Positions 52,208 through 60,915 of a DNA stretch of 64,000 nucleotides are shown in pieces. The stretch is from Streptomyces sp. Z26. Lineage in GTDB: Bacteria > Actinomycetota > Actinomycetes > Streptomycetales > Streptomycetaceae. The stretch is from positions 3,284,001 through 3,348,000 of the forward strand of contig NZ_RCHV01000002.1 in NCBI RefSeq assembly GCF_003665095.1. Direction: 5' to 3'. The translations under genes were made by a program, and so were the position numbers. The notes beneath the pieces were generated by a model, which had not been told where the DNA came from, ran no database searches, and was given only the letters and a program-made list of their open reading frames with translations. Every line of letters begins with the position of its first letter. Positions within the stretch are counted from its first letter, which is position 1.

Positions 52208-53137
52208 TCAGGCGCGGCCGTCCATGCAGCGGGTCAGCCAGTCGGCCGCCGCCACGAACTCCTCGTCCGTCGTCCCCGCCGTCAGCGTCGGCGGCACCTC
52301 GTCCGCCCGCGGATACGACCCCAGGAAGCGCACCTTCTGGCACGACCGCTTCAGCCCCATCAGCACGTCGCCCACGCGCCGGTCCGACACGTGCCCCTCG
52401 CAGTCGACCGAGAAGCAGTACCGCCCGATCCCCTCACCCGTCGGCCGCGACTCGATGCGCATCATGCTCACGCCGCGCGACGCGAACTCGTGCAGCAGCT
52501 CCAGCAGCGCGCCCGGATGGTCCTCGCGCAGCCACATCACCACCGACGTCTTGTCCGCGCCCGTGGGCGCCGCGGGCCGCGCCGGGCGCCCCACCAGCAC
52601 GAAGCGGGTCGTCGCGTTCTGCGCGTCGTGGATGTCCCGTACCAGCGGCTCCAGCCCGTACGGCGCCGCCGCGAACTCGCCCGCGAACGCCGCGTCGTAG
52701 CGCCCCTCCTGCACCAGCCGCGCGCCGTCCGCGTTCGACGCGGCCGACTCCCACAGCGCGTCCGGCAGGTGCGCCCCCAGCCAGTTCCGCACCTGCGGCT
52801 GCGCGACCGGGTGGCCCGTCACCGTCTTCACGCTCTCCAGCGCGGTGCCCGGCCGTACGAGCAGCGCGAACGCGATCGGCAGCAGCACCTCGCGGTAGAT
52901 CATCAACGGTTCGCCGCCCGCGAGTTCGTCCAGGGTGGCGGTGACGCCGCCCTCCACCGAGTTCTCGATCGGCACCAGCGCACCGGCGGCCTCACCGCTC
53001 CGTACGGCGTCCAGCGCGGCGGGCACCGAGACCATCGGCAGCAGTTCGCGCGTGGCGGCCTCGGGCAGGGTGCGCAGGGCGGCCTCGGTGAAGGTCCCCT
53101 CGGGACCGAGGTACGTGTAGCGGCTCGCGGGTGACAT
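52208..53137 (-). CDS. pheA: Prephenate dehydratase
   Basis: A 309-residue enzyme converting prephenate to phenylpyruvate for phenylalanine synthesis. Catalytic-domain motifs are YLGPEGTFTEAAL, PIENSVEGGVTATLD, and QNATTRFVLVGR (containing the Thr-Arg-Phe substrate site). A C-terminal ACT domain (about 195-280) carries HPGALLELLHEFASRGVSMMRIESRP, the Phe-binding regulatory site. There is no chorismate mutase domain, typical of actinobacteria. The ATG at 53137 begins MSPASRYTYLGPEGTF. Feedback by phenylalanine is expected from the ACT domain. Confidence 0.96.
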   Translation of the reverse strand: MSPASRYTYLGPEGTFTEAALRTLPEAATRELLPMVSVPAALDAVRSGEAAGALVPIENSVEGGVTATLDELAGGEPLMIYREVLLPIAFALLVRPGTALESVKTVTGHPVAQPQVRNWLGAHLPDALWESAASNADGARLVQEGRYDAAFAGEFAAAPYGLEPLVRDIHDAQNATTRFVLVGRPARPAAPTGADKTSVVMWLREDHPGALLELLHEFASRGVSMMRIESRPTGEGIGRYCFSVDCEGHVSDRRVGDVLMGLKRSCQKVRFLGSYPRADEVPPTLTAGTTDEEFVAAADWLTRCMDGRA

Positions 53138-53237
53138 GCGGACACACTAGTCGCGCGTACGGGTGCCCCGTCCCGGCCGTCCACGCCCGTACGGGACGCC
53201 CGCGCGGAGCCCGTACGACACGCCCCGCGCGCGGTGC

Positions 53238-54476
53238 TCAGCCCTCCAGCAGCCGCTGACCCACGTACTCGCCCTCCGCCGCCCCGCCCGGCACCGCGAA
53301 CAGCGCGCTCGCCTCGTGCCGCAGGAACGCGGACAGCGCGTCGCCGCTGTCGAGCTTCCGCTGCACGGGCACGAAACCGGTCAGCGGGTCCGCCTGCCAG
53401 GCGACGAACAGCAGGCCCGCGTCCGGGGCGCCGTCGTCGCGGAAGCCGTCGTGGAAGGAGAAGGAGCGGCGCAGCATCGCGGCACCGCCGTTGGTGTCCG
53501 GCGCGGTCACCCGCACGTGCGCGTTCGCCGCCACGGCGGGGGAACCGTCGCCCTTCCGCTTCTCCATGTCGACGGCGGTGGTCTCGGTGCCGCCCGACAG
53601 CGGCGCGCCGTCCGACTTCCGGCGGCCGATGACCTTCTCCTGCCGCGCCAGCGACAGCTCGTCCCAGCTGTCGAGGAGCATCCGGATGCGCCGGAAGACG
53701 GCGTACGAACCGTGCTCCATCCAGTCGGGCGTGCCCCCCGGCGGCACGAACACCCGCTCGTCGAAGTCGGGTTCGGACGGCTTGGGGTTGTTCGTGCCGT
53801 CGACCTGCCCCATCAGGTTGCGCATGGTCATCGGCCGGGCGGTCGCGCCCGCCGAGCGGTTGAAGCCGTTCATCTGCCAGCGCAGCCGCGCGGTGCCGGA
53901 CGCGTCCCGCTGCACCGCGCGCAGCGCCTCGAACGCGACGAGCCCGTCGTCCGCCCCGACCTGCACCCACAGGTCGCCGTCCGAGCGCCGCGCGTCGAGC
54001 GCGTCCGTCGAGAACTGCGGGAGCGGCGCGAGCGCCTCGGGCAGTCGCGCCGCGAGCCCCGTACGGCGGAAGAAGCCGCGCCCGAAGCCGAACGTCACCG
54101 TGAGCGACGACGGGCCCGCGTCCAGGGCCACCCCGGAGTGCCCGTCCGGCGCGGGCCCGCCCGCCATCAGCGCGGCGGCCGTACGCGACCAGCGGCGCAG
54201 CAGCGCGGCGGCCCGCCCGCGGCCCGCGTCGGACACCAGGTCGAACGCGGCGAGGTGCGCGTGGGCCTGGAGCGGCGTGGTGATGCCCGGCTGGTGTCTG
54301 CCGTGGAAGGGCACCTCCGTCGACCCGACGGTGGCGAGCGCGGTCGGCGCCTCGTCCTCGGCGGCGGACCGGGCGAACGCGCCGCCCGCGCCGCCGACCG
54401 CGAGCCCGGCGGCGCCCGCGGCGCCGACGGTGCCGAGGAGGCGGCGCCGGGTGGGGCTGGTGTCGTGCTCGTTCAT
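53238..54476 (-). CDS. dtpA: Tat-exported Dyp-type haem peroxidase (EfeB/DtpA-like)
   Basis: A 412-residue dye-decolourising peroxidase. The signal TRRRLLGTVGAAGAAGLAVGGAGGAFA (split here as TRRRLLGTVG and AAGAAGLAVGGAGGAFA) is a Tat leader. The GXXDG motif is GQVDGTNN, with the distal Arg in MLRRSFSF and the likely proximal His in NAHVRVTAP. Streptomyces DtpA works with the secreted copper protein GlxA in copper-dependent morphogenesis, and its gene clusters with sco and ecuC as seen here. AGGAAG lies 6 bp before the ATG. It is the last gene of the copper block and is separated from copCD by a hexanucleotide repeat. Confidence 0.93.
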   Translation of the reverse strand: MNEHDTSPTRRRLLGTVGAAGAAGLAVGGAGGAFARSAAEDEAPTALATVGSTEVPFHGRHQPGITTPLQAHAHLAAFDLVSDAGRGRAAALLRRWSRTAAALMAGGPAPDGHSGVALDAGPSSLTVTFGFGRGFFRRTGLAARLPEALAPLPQFSTDALDARRSDGDLWVQVGADDGLVAFEALRAVQRDASGTARLRWQMNGFNRSAGATARPMTMRNLMGQVDGTNNPKPSEPDFDERVFVPPGGTPDWMEHGSYAVFRRIRMLLDSWDELSLARQEKVIGRRKSDGAPLSGGTETTAVDMEKRKGDGSPAVAANAHVRVTAPDTNGGAAMLRRSFSFHDGFRDDGAPDAGLLFVAWQADPLTGFVPVQRKLDSGDALSAFLRHEASALFAVPGGAAEGEYVGQRLLEG

Positions 54477-54490
54477 CGCTTCCTAGTTCC

Positions 54491-54568
54491 GTGCTGGTGC
54501 TGGTGCTGGTGCTGGTGCTGGTGCTGGTTGTGGTTGTGGTTGTGGTTGTGGTGCCTGTGCTGGTGCCG
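54491..54568. repeat. Hexanucleotide tandem repeat between copCD and dtpA
   Basis: Six GTGCTG units (54491-54526), four GTTGTG units (54527-54550) and three degenerate units (GTGCCT, GTGCTG, GTGCCG). On the transcribed (minus) strand it reads CAGCAC/CACAAC. It lies 15 bp upstream of the dtpA start and 31 bp after the copCD stop. Confidence 0.95.
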
Positions 54569-54598
54569 GTGTCGTCCGTGCCGACGGCCGGGCGCGCG

Positions 54599-56854
54599 TC
54601 AGCCGATCCGTACGGACTCCGTCTCCGTGACCTGGTCGATGTCCGACGTGCGGACCGTGACGGCGACCTCCCACTCGCCCGCCACCGGCAGCCGTACGTC
54701 CGTCGCCTCCCAGTGGCCCGCGCCCGCCGAGCGGGGGGAGCTGCGCAACGGCCCCAGATCCTTCGCGGGGAGGCTGAACGCGACCTGCACCTCCGGCACC
54801 GTCAACGGCTTCCCGGCCCGGTCGGTGACGTGCACCTCCAGCAGGTTCGCGCCCGTACGGCCCGGGTCGACGGTGACCTCGGCCGTGCCCGCGCCGCCGG
54901 GGCCGCCCGTGTCGAAGGGGAGGGTGAGGGCCGCCGGGCCGTCGGGCGCGCCGCCGGACGGGCCGCCCGCGCGTTCCGTGGCCTCGGCCGTACGGCCGGG
55001 CTCGGCGCCGGTCAGCGCCGTCGTGACGGCGAGGACGACGACGGCGACGGCTGCCTCAGCCAGTACGGAACGCCGCAGTCCGGCGCGGCGCGGGTCCGCG
55101 TCCCGCACCCGCCTGCGGTGCGCGGTGTCGGCGGCGGCACGTTGCCGGGCGAGCTGCGCGGCGCGTACGGGATCGGGCACCCCTGCGGGTGACGACGCGT
55201 CCGCGCGCGCGGTGGCCGGAACGGGCTCCGGGACCTCGTCGGACGCGGGTTCCGCGACCGGTTCCGGTTCGGCGTCCGGCCCCGACGCCGGACCCGTACC
55301 CGCGTTCGTACCCGTACCCGTACCCGCGTCCGGCGCGGTCGCCAGCCGGGCCGTCCAGCGTCGCGAGAACCAGCCCAGGCCCAGCAGCACCGCCACCAGT
55401 CCGACCTTGACCAGCAGCAGCTGCCCGTACCAGGTGTCCACCAGCGCGGACCAGGTGCCGACCTGCCGCCAGGACTGGTAGACGCCCGTGGCGACCAGCG
55501 CCACGACGCTGCCGAACGCGACCCGCGAGAAGCGCCGTACGGCGTCCGCGGTGACGGGGGCGCCCCCGTGCAGTGCCGCGAGCAGGGCCGCCAGGCCGCC
55601 GAGCCAGGCGGCGACCGCCAGCAGGTGCACGACGTCGGCGGGCATGGCCAGGGAGGTCTGGATGCCGGTGGAGGCGTGTTCGGCCATGGCCCAGGTGGCG
55701 GCCAGCCCGGTGGCCACGACGGCGCCGCCGAGGGCGAGTCCGAAGAAGAGGTCGCGCTGCTCGGCGCCGGTACGGAGGTTCCCCTTCCGTTCCGTTTCCC
55801 CTTCCGGTCCGCCCTTGCTCGGCGTCGTCGTCCCCGCCGCCCCTTCCGGAACCGTGACCGTCCCGGTTGCGGACGCGGTGCTCCCGGACCCGCCCTCGGG
55901 CCCGCCCTCCGCGCCGTCACGCGCGGGGCCGCGTTCCGCGTCCACCGCCCCCCGCGCGTACGTGCCGAACAGCACCGACACGAACAGCGCCGCCGCCGCG
56001 AGCAGCAACAGCCGTGAGATCAGCGCGGCCGCCGGCTTCGTGTCGACGACCGCCCGCAGCCCGGACAGGTCGAACACGTCGCCCGGCCCGCCGCCCTCGT
56101 CGTACGCGTGCCGCAGCAGGAGCATCGCCAGCGTCGCCGCCGTCAGCGTGACCCAGCCCGCCGCGACCAGCCGCCGCACCGCGTGTTCCCGCGCCCCGCC
56201 CGGCCAGCAGGCCAGCACGAACACGGCGCCGCCGACGAGGAGCACGAAGCCCGCGTACGCCGCGTAGCGCCCCACGTCGTACAGGAAGCCGACCGTGCCG
56301 CCGCCCGCCTCCTGCCGGGGCAGGTCCACGGACGTCTCCGAGGGGGCGCCGACGGAGAAGGTGAACGCCCCCGACACCGGGTGGCTGTCGGCGGACACCG
56401 CCTTCCACGCCACCGTGTACGTGCCGTCGCCCAGCTCGTCGCGCAGCGCCGCGCCGTACTCGACGCTGCCGCCGCCGCCCAGGTCGCGGACCTTCCCCGC
56501 GTCGACACGTTCCCCGTCTGGCGCGAGGACGCGTACGGAGTCGTCGGACAGGGCGACGCCCTCCGAGAAGGTCAGCGTGATCTCCGCGGGCGCGCTGCCC
56601 ACCACCGCGCCGTCCGCCGGGTCGCTGCCCGTCAGCGCGGCGTGCGCGGAGGCGGGGGCCGCCGTGCCGAGCAGCAGCGCGCAGACGGCGGCGAGCAGGC
56701 CGAGGACGCCGAGCAGGGCACGGTCACGCCGCGCCCGTACGCGTCCCCGCGCCCGCTCCCGTACGCGTATCCGGCTCCGTACGTCCGCACCCGCGCGCGC
56801 GGATGCCCGGGACCGTGCGCGTGTGCGCGGCCGTGGTGCGGTGGTGAGCGGCAC
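54599..56854 (-). CDS. CopC-CopD fusion, copper transport membrane protein
   Basis: A 751-residue protein. After a basic Arg-rich lead and signal helix (~45-70, LLGVLGLLAAVCALLLG) comes a CopC domain: mature N-terminal AHAALTGSDPADGA (His-brace Cu ligand) and AVSADSHPVSGAF. A CopD-type membrane domain with about eight helices follows (~215-500), including EHASTGIQTSLAMPADVVHLLAVAAWLGG. An Asp/Pro/Glu-rich stretch (~515-555), another helix and a final beta-rich extracellular domain end it. Such fusions bind Cu(II) outside and move copper into the cell. The true start may be inside the Arg-rich N-terminus. Confidence 0.85.
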   Translation of the reverse strand: MPLTTAPRPRTRARSRASARAGADVRSRIRVRERARGRVRARRDRALLGVLGLLAAVCALLLGTAAPASAHAALTGSDPADGAVVGSAPAEITLTFSEGVALSDDSVRVLAPDGERVDAGKVRDLGGGGSVEYGAALRDELGDGTYTVAWKAVSADSHPVSGAFTFSVGAPSETSVDLPRQEAGGGTVGFLYDVGRYAAYAGFVLLVGGAVFVLACWPGGAREHAVRRLVAAGWVTLTAATLAMLLLRHAYDEGGGPGDVFDLSGLRAVVDTKPAAALISRLLLLAAAALFVSVLFGTYARGAVDAERGPARDGAEGGPEGGSGSTASATGTVTVPEGAAGTTTPSKGGPEGETERKGNLRTGAEQRDLFFGLALGGAVVATGLAATWAMAEHASTGIQTSLAMPADVVHLLAVAAWLGGLAALLAALHGGAPVTADAVRRFSRVAFGSVVALVATGVYQSWRQVGTWSALVDTWYGQLLLVKVGLVAVLLGLGWFSRRWTARLATAPDAGTGTGTNAGTGPASGPDAEPEPVAEPASDEVPEPVPATARADASSPAGVPDPVRAAQLARQRAAADTAHRRRVRDADPRRAGLRRSVLAEAAVAVVVLAVTTALTGAEPGRTAEATERAGGPSGGAPDGPAALTLPFDTGGPGGAGTAEVTVDPGRTGANLLEVHVTDRAGKPLTVPEVQVAFSLPAKDLGPLRSSPRSAGAGHWEATDVRLPVAGEWEVAVTVRTSDIDQVTETESVRIG

Positions 56855-56865
56855 GCTTCAGCACC

Positions 56866-57327
56866 TCATTTCGGGGGTGTGTAGTTCGTCGCCTTGACCG
56901 GAACGGACAGCTTGATCGGGTCGGACTTCTCGAAGTGCAGCTCCACGGAGACCTTGTCGCCCTCCGCGGGCCTGCGCGCCAGGTCGAGGAACATCAGGTG
57001 CTTCCCGCCCCGGCTGAGGGCCAGTTCGCCGTCCGCCGGGATCGGGAACGACGTCACCTGCCGCATCTGCCGGTCGACCGTCTCGTGCAGTTCCACGGTG
57101 TCGGACAGGTCGCTGGTGACACGGGTGAGGCGGTCGGCCGTACCGCCCTCGTTCTCGACGACGAGGAAACCGCCCGCCATGTCGTCCATGACGGGCCGCG
57201 GCACGTACGCCCCGCTGGCCTTCAACTCGGGCGCGCCCCCGGAGTCCGAGCCGGAGTCGGACGAGCCGCAGCCGCCCACCGCGAGGGCACCGGCGAGCGC
57301 CAGGGCGCACACGCGCGCGCGGGTCAC
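56866..57327 (-). CDS. ecuC: PCuAC-type copper chaperone lipoprotein (ECuC-like)
   Basis: A 153-residue lipoprotein. The lipobox LAVGGC ends a signal helix, so it is anchored outside the membrane. The PCuAC (DUF461) core shows the copper-binding set: HETVDRQMRQV (H-x6-M) and, 20 residues later, KHLMF (H-x-M), which binds Cu(I). It hands copper on to Sco-type proteins. The GTG at 57327 overlaps the sco stop by 4 bp (GTGA), so the two are coupled translationally, and copCD begins 11 bp downstream. Confidence 0.92.
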   Translation of the reverse strand: MTRARVCALALAGALAVGGCGSSDSGSDSGGAPELKASGAYVPRPVMDDMAGGFLVVENEGGTADRLTRVTSDLSDTVELHETVDRQMRQVTSFPIPADGELALSRGGKHLMFLDLARRPAEGDKVSVELHFEKSDPIKLSVPVKATNYTPPK

Positions 57328-57995
57328 GGCGTACCGCCCTTCAGGAGCGTCGGCAGTTCCTTCGCGAGGATCTGCGCGGTGGCGTTCTGCTCGGTGTAGA
57401 GGACGTGCGCCTTGTCGTCCTTCGCGGAGAACGCCAGCACCTGGGCGCCGTGCGTGGACACCACGTCGCCGTTCTTCTTCTCGTACGACGGCTCGATGTG
57501 CACGCCGACGCTGCGCGCCCCCGCCTGGATGGTGTCGAAGTCGCCGGTGAGGCCGACGAACGACGGGTCGTGCATCCGGAGCCACTTGCCGAGGCGCTTC
57601 GGGGTGTCGCGCTTCGGGTCGGAGGTGACGAAGACGACGTCGAGTTTCCGCTGTTCCGCCTTGTCGAGCTTGGACTTGGCGACGGCGATGTTGCTCATGG
57701 TCAACGGGCAGACGTCGGGGCAGTTGGTGTAGCCGAAGTAGACGAGGGTGGTGCGGCCCTTCGTCTCGTCGACCAGGTCGTACTCCTTGCCCTCGGTGTC
57801 GGTCAGCGTCAGGTCGGGCTTCTCGAAGGGGCGGTCCAGTACGGCGCCGCCCTTCTCCTGCCCGCCGTCGACCCGGGCGGCCGCGGAGTCGTCCCCGCCG
57901 TCGTCGCCGTCGTCCCCGCCGCAGGCGGTGAGGGCGGCGGCCGCCACCGCGACGAGCGCGGCGGCGACTGCCCTACGTGTTGCTGTGGTGCGCAT
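57324..57995 (-). CDS. sco: SCO1/SenC-type copper chaperone lipoprotein
   Basis: A 223-residue protein. A signal with lipobox ALTAC is followed by an acidic Asp/Gly linker and a thioredoxin-like Sco domain. The copper site is CPDVCP in YFGYTNCPDVCPLTM plus the distal His in VSTHGAQVLAF. Sco proteins deliver copper to the CuA centre of cytochrome c oxidase and, in Streptomyces, affect morphogenesis. ATG 57995 lies 48 bp after the YcnI stop. It overlaps the PCuAC chaperone gene, which supports a shared function. Confidence 0.95.
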   Translation of the reverse strand: MRTTATRRAVAAALVAVAAAALTACGGDDGDDGGDDSAAARVDGGQEKGGAVLDRPFEKPDLTLTDTEGKEYDLVDETKGRTTLVYFGYTNCPDVCPLTMSNIAVAKSKLDKAEQRKLDVVFVTSDPKRDTPKRLGKWLRMHDPSFVGLTGDFDTIQAGARSVGVHIEPSYEKKNGDVVSTHGAQVLAFSAKDDKAHVLYTEQNATAQILAKELPTLLKGGTP

Positions 57996-58043
57996 GTGCT
58001 GTTCCCGCTGTTCTTCGTGTGGACTGACGGACGGTACGGAGGG

Positions 58044-58775
58044 TCACGCGGAACGGCGTCGTCCGGCGAGTACGCCGAAGGCCACCCCGGCGACGCCGAC
58101 GACGATCCCGGCGACGCCGAGGACGCGCGCGGTGGTGTCCGTGCTGTCGGAGTCGCCGTCGGAGGAGGCGGCGGCGTTCTCGGTCGCCGTGTCGTCCTCA
58201 CCGTTCTTCGCGTTCCCGGCGTCGGCGCCGTGCCCGCCCTCCGCGGCGGGCGTCAGCTTGAGCACGGGCGCCGGGCTCTCCGGCTCCTCCGCGCCCTCCT
58301 TCGGCTCCTCGATCCAGCGGACGACCTCCTTGTTGTCGTACGTCTGGAGGGACTTGAGGACGAGCTGGTCGGCGTCCTCCGGCAACTGCCCCATCGACAC
58401 GGGGAACTGCTGGAACTGCCCCGGCTCGATCTTCCCGCCCGACCACGTGATCTTCGAGACGGCCTCGTCGATCTGCTCGCCGTGCGACTCGATGGGCTCG
58501 TCCAGCTTCGACTTGGTGACCTTCACGTCCCAGCCGGGCACCGGCTGCGGCATCACCGACGTCAGCGGGTGGTCGGTGGGGAGGCTGACCTCGAGCTTGA
58601 TCGTGGAGGCGTCGTCCCGCTCGTTGGGGACCTTGAAGTTGACGGTGGCGTAGCCGCCCTGCTCGGCCGCCTCCGGGTTGACGGACACGTGGGCGGAGGC
58701 GGTGCCCGCGGCGAGGAGTACGGCGGACACGGCGAGCGCACCGGTGGTCGCGGCGCGGCGGTGGGACGTCTTCAT
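58044..58775 (-). CDS. YcnI-family (DUF1775) copper-binding membrane-anchored protein
   Basis: A 243-residue protein. A signal peptide ends at TASA, and the mature protein begins HVSVNPEAAEQGGYATVNF. The N-terminal His is the copper ligand in the DUF1775 family. A beta-sandwich (~30-160) is followed by an Asp/Ala/Gly/Glu-rich linker and a C-terminal TM helix (VLGVAGIVVGVAGVAFGVLAG) with RRR stop-transfer. It acts on the outer face of the membrane. The start of the copper block lies near here. Confidence 0.9.
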   Translation of the reverse strand: MKTSHRRAATTGALAVSAVLLAAGTASAHVSVNPEAAEQGGYATVNFKVPNERDDASTIKLEVSLPTDHPLTSVMPQPVPGWDVKVTKSKLDEPIESHGEQIDEAVSKITWSGGKIEPGQFQQFPVSMGQLPEDADQLVLKSLQTYDNKEVVRWIEEPKEGAEEPESPAPVLKLTPAAEGGHGADAGNAKNGEDDTATENAAASSDGDSDSTDTTARVLGVAGIVVGVAGVAFGVLAGRRRSA

Positions 58776-59202
58776 GGGGTTCCTTACGGCTGGCTGTCAC
58801 GGCGGATGTCTTCGGTGGGCGCGCGCGGGCGCGTCCGGCACGTGTCGGGCCCCCGCCGCGCGCGGCGGCGGACGGGCGGTGGACGGCGGTGCGCGGGGGC
58901 GGTACGGCGGCGGGGCGTGTCCGCGCGCGGGGCGCGCGTTCCACGGGGCGGCGGGGTGTACGGCGGAGCGGTACGTACGCGGTCCGCCCGACGTGTGGGC
59001 GCGTCCGCGCGCGCGGACGCGTTTCTCCGTGTCCGCCCGCTCCCGGAACCCTGCTCCCCCGACGCCTGCCGTACGTGCCCGGACGCACCACGTGTCACCG
59101 CGTCCGGCACCGGCCTGTCACGGCCGGTGCGTACGGGCCGCCGTCACGCGCGCGCTGTCACGCGCCGAACGGCCGCCCGGTGGGCGGTCACGTGGCGAAC
59201 CG
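58776..59202. other. GC-rich noncoding spacer upstream of ycnI
   Basis: A 427-bp spacer of extreme C/G content with short CGCGCG runs (58855-59050). Apparent ORFs on both strands are Arg/Pro-rich without domain features and are taken as artefacts. The ycnI promoter should lie at the left end. Confidence 0.45.
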
Positions 59203-60090
59203 TCACGCTGCGAGCGCGAGGCTCTCCGTCCCGGACGGCGGCCCACGCCGCCGCACACCGTGGCGCAGCAGTACGGAACGGGGCACACGTACGTCGTGCG
59301 CCCCACGGGTGAGGTACGGCTCCGGGGCGCACGCCGGCAGCCCCGCGCGGAGAGCGCGCGCACAAGCGAACGCCGTCCGCAGCTCCCGTACGGTCGCCAG
59401 CTCCTCCGCGCGCGCGGCGGCCTCCGCCGAGCAGCGCACCAGCCGCCACAGCGCGGCCTCGCCGCGCCGCAGCAGCCAGCCCGTCGCCACGGCGGCGAGC
59501 AGGTGCCCGAGGAGCATGGTGGCGGAGCACGCGGTGAACGCCGCGTCCACGGCGGCCCGCAGGCACTCGACGGTCGTCTCCGGCCCCGTACCCGCGCCGC
59601 CCGTACCTCCGCCCGCGCCGCCCGTGGCGGCGTGCGCCCCGGCGGCGTGCGCGGCGTGCCCGCCGCCGCCGATGCCCGCACGGTTGAGGACCTGGTGCGC
59701 CTCGGAGTCGGTCAGGGTGGTGGCGGCGGCGCCGTCGCCGCACAGCAGCCGCGCCGCCAACTCCCGGGCGCCACCCGCCGCTTCGCCGCCACCCGCGGTG
59801 TGTCGCGGCGCCGCGTGCGGCCCGTACGGGGCCGCGTGCTGCCCGTACGAGAAGAGGGTGTGCAGCGCGAGCTGGCCGAGGGCCAGCAGGGCGGCGATGC
59901 CGGGCAGCGAGCGTTCGCGTCCGGCGAGCGGCGCGGCCACCGCGAAGACGAGGGCGCAGCCCGCGCCGACCGCCCACAGCGGTACGCGCGGTGTCCCGGC
60001 GACGAGGACGTGCCCGGCCACGGACAGTGCGACGCAGACCGCGGTGAACACCGCAGCCCGCAACACCCTCAGATCCGCACCGGCAGTCAT
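59203..60090 (-). CDS. Four-helix membrane protein with His-rich loops, near copper genes
   Basis: A 295-residue protein of unknown function. Four hydrophobic segments (about 8-30, 35-52, 60-80 and 190-212) are followed by a cytosolic Arg-rich C-terminus. The loop after helix 3 has HAAPYGPHAAPRH, and a second has GGGGHAAHAAGAHAATGG. These His clusters could bind copper, and the adjacent YcnI-Sco-CopCD block supports that idea, but no family was recognised. A 427-bp gap separates it from ycnI, so cotranscription is uncertain. Confidence 0.6.
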   Translation of the reverse strand: MTAGADLRVLRAAVFTAVCVALSVAGHVLVAGTPRVPLWAVGAGCALVFAVAAPLAGRERSLPGIAALLALGQLALHTLFSYGQHAAPYGPHAAPRHTAGGGEAAGGARELAARLLCGDGAAATTLTDSEAHQVLNRAGIGGGGHAAHAAGAHAATGGAGGGTGGAGTGPETTVECLRAAVDAAFTACSATMLLGHLLAAVATGWLLRRGEAALWRLVRCSAEAAARAEELATVRELRTAFACARALRAGLPACAPEPYLTRGAHDVRVPRSVLLRHGVRRRGPPSGTESLALAA

Positions 60091-60307
60091 GGCGGCGCCA
60101 TCATCTCACCGCGGGCGCGTTCCGGACCTGGCGGGCCGGGAACCCGTTCCGGAGCACGCCATGCACAAGCGGGCTCCGCGCCACATCGGCCGAACGGGCG
60201 GAGTCAACCCAAAACCACGCTTACTACGCGTTCGTCCCGGCAATACCTACCGACATGGCCGGACGGCCCCTCGCGGCCGGACACGAGCCGCGGCCTGGAG
60301 GGTGAGC

Positions 60308-60820
60308 ATGAGCATCTGGTGGACGCTCCATCTGCGCCGCGAGGCGGCGAGTGTGCCTCTCGCGCGGCGGCTGCTGCTGGGGACGATGGAGACCGCGGGC
60401 GTCGACCGCGAGATCTCGTACGAGCTGGCGGTCGCCCTGTCGGAAGCCTGCGCCAACGCCGTCGAGCACGGCGCCGGGGACCGTGGCGACGCGTACCGCG
60501 TCACCGCCTGCATCGACGGCGACACCTGCCACGTCGAGGTGACGGACGCGGGTCCGGGCTTCCCGGAGCCGCCCGCGCGCGCGGCGGCCGGTTCCGACGC
60601 GTACGCCGTGTGCGCGGCGGCCGGGACCGCCGCCGGGGTGGGCGTCGGCGTCGGTGCCGCACCCGTGCCGCCCGTCGCGGAGGACGGCCGCGGTCTGCGC
60701 ATCATCGAGTCCCTCGCGGACCACGTCCGCTTCCACAACCGTTCCGACCGGGGCGGCGCGGTGGTCAGTTTCGACAAGATCCTCAAGTGGCGGGACGACG
60801 CCCTGCTCCGCGCGGGCTGA
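60308..60820 (+). CDS. Anti-sigma-factor-type ATP-binding protein (RsbW/SpoIIAB-like)
   Basis: A 170-residue HATPase_c protein. The GHKL N-box is ELAVALSEACANAVEHG, the G1 box DAGPGFPEPP and the G2 box EDGRGLRIIESLADH. A Gly/Ala/Val-rich insertion (about 95-120, ATP-lid region) is variable in length. It is probably a Ser kinase/anti-sigma partner in a partner-switching pathway; its target sigma factor or antagonist is not encoded nearby, although a PP2C-like phosphatase tail lies at the right edge. ATG 60308 has GGAGG 6 bp upstream. Confidence 0.85.
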   Translation: MSIWWTLHLRREAASVPLARRLLLGTMETAGVDREISYELAVALSEACANAVEHGAGDRGDAYRVTACIDGDTCHVEVTDAGPGFPEPPARAAAGSDAYAVCAAAGTAAGVGVGVGAAPVPPVAEDGRGLRIIESLADHVRFHNRSDRGGAVVSFDKILKWRDDALLRAG

Positions 60821-60915
60821 ACGATCCTCGCCGGGCGATATGCGTGGCGACCAGGTGTTCGGATCGTTACGCTCCCCTTTGAGGCGGGTTCACAGCGGGA
60901 GCGGAGGATCGCCCC

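Noticed and set aside
54491..55192. Plus-strand frame beginning with a Leu-Val repeat
   Set aside because: The repeat is a nucleotide microsatellite; the remaining frame is antisense to copCD and lacks any fold signature.
58784..59110. Leftward 108-codon ORF upstream of ycnI
   Set aside because: Arg/Pro/Thr-rich with no motif and no ribosome-binding site; judged noncoding.
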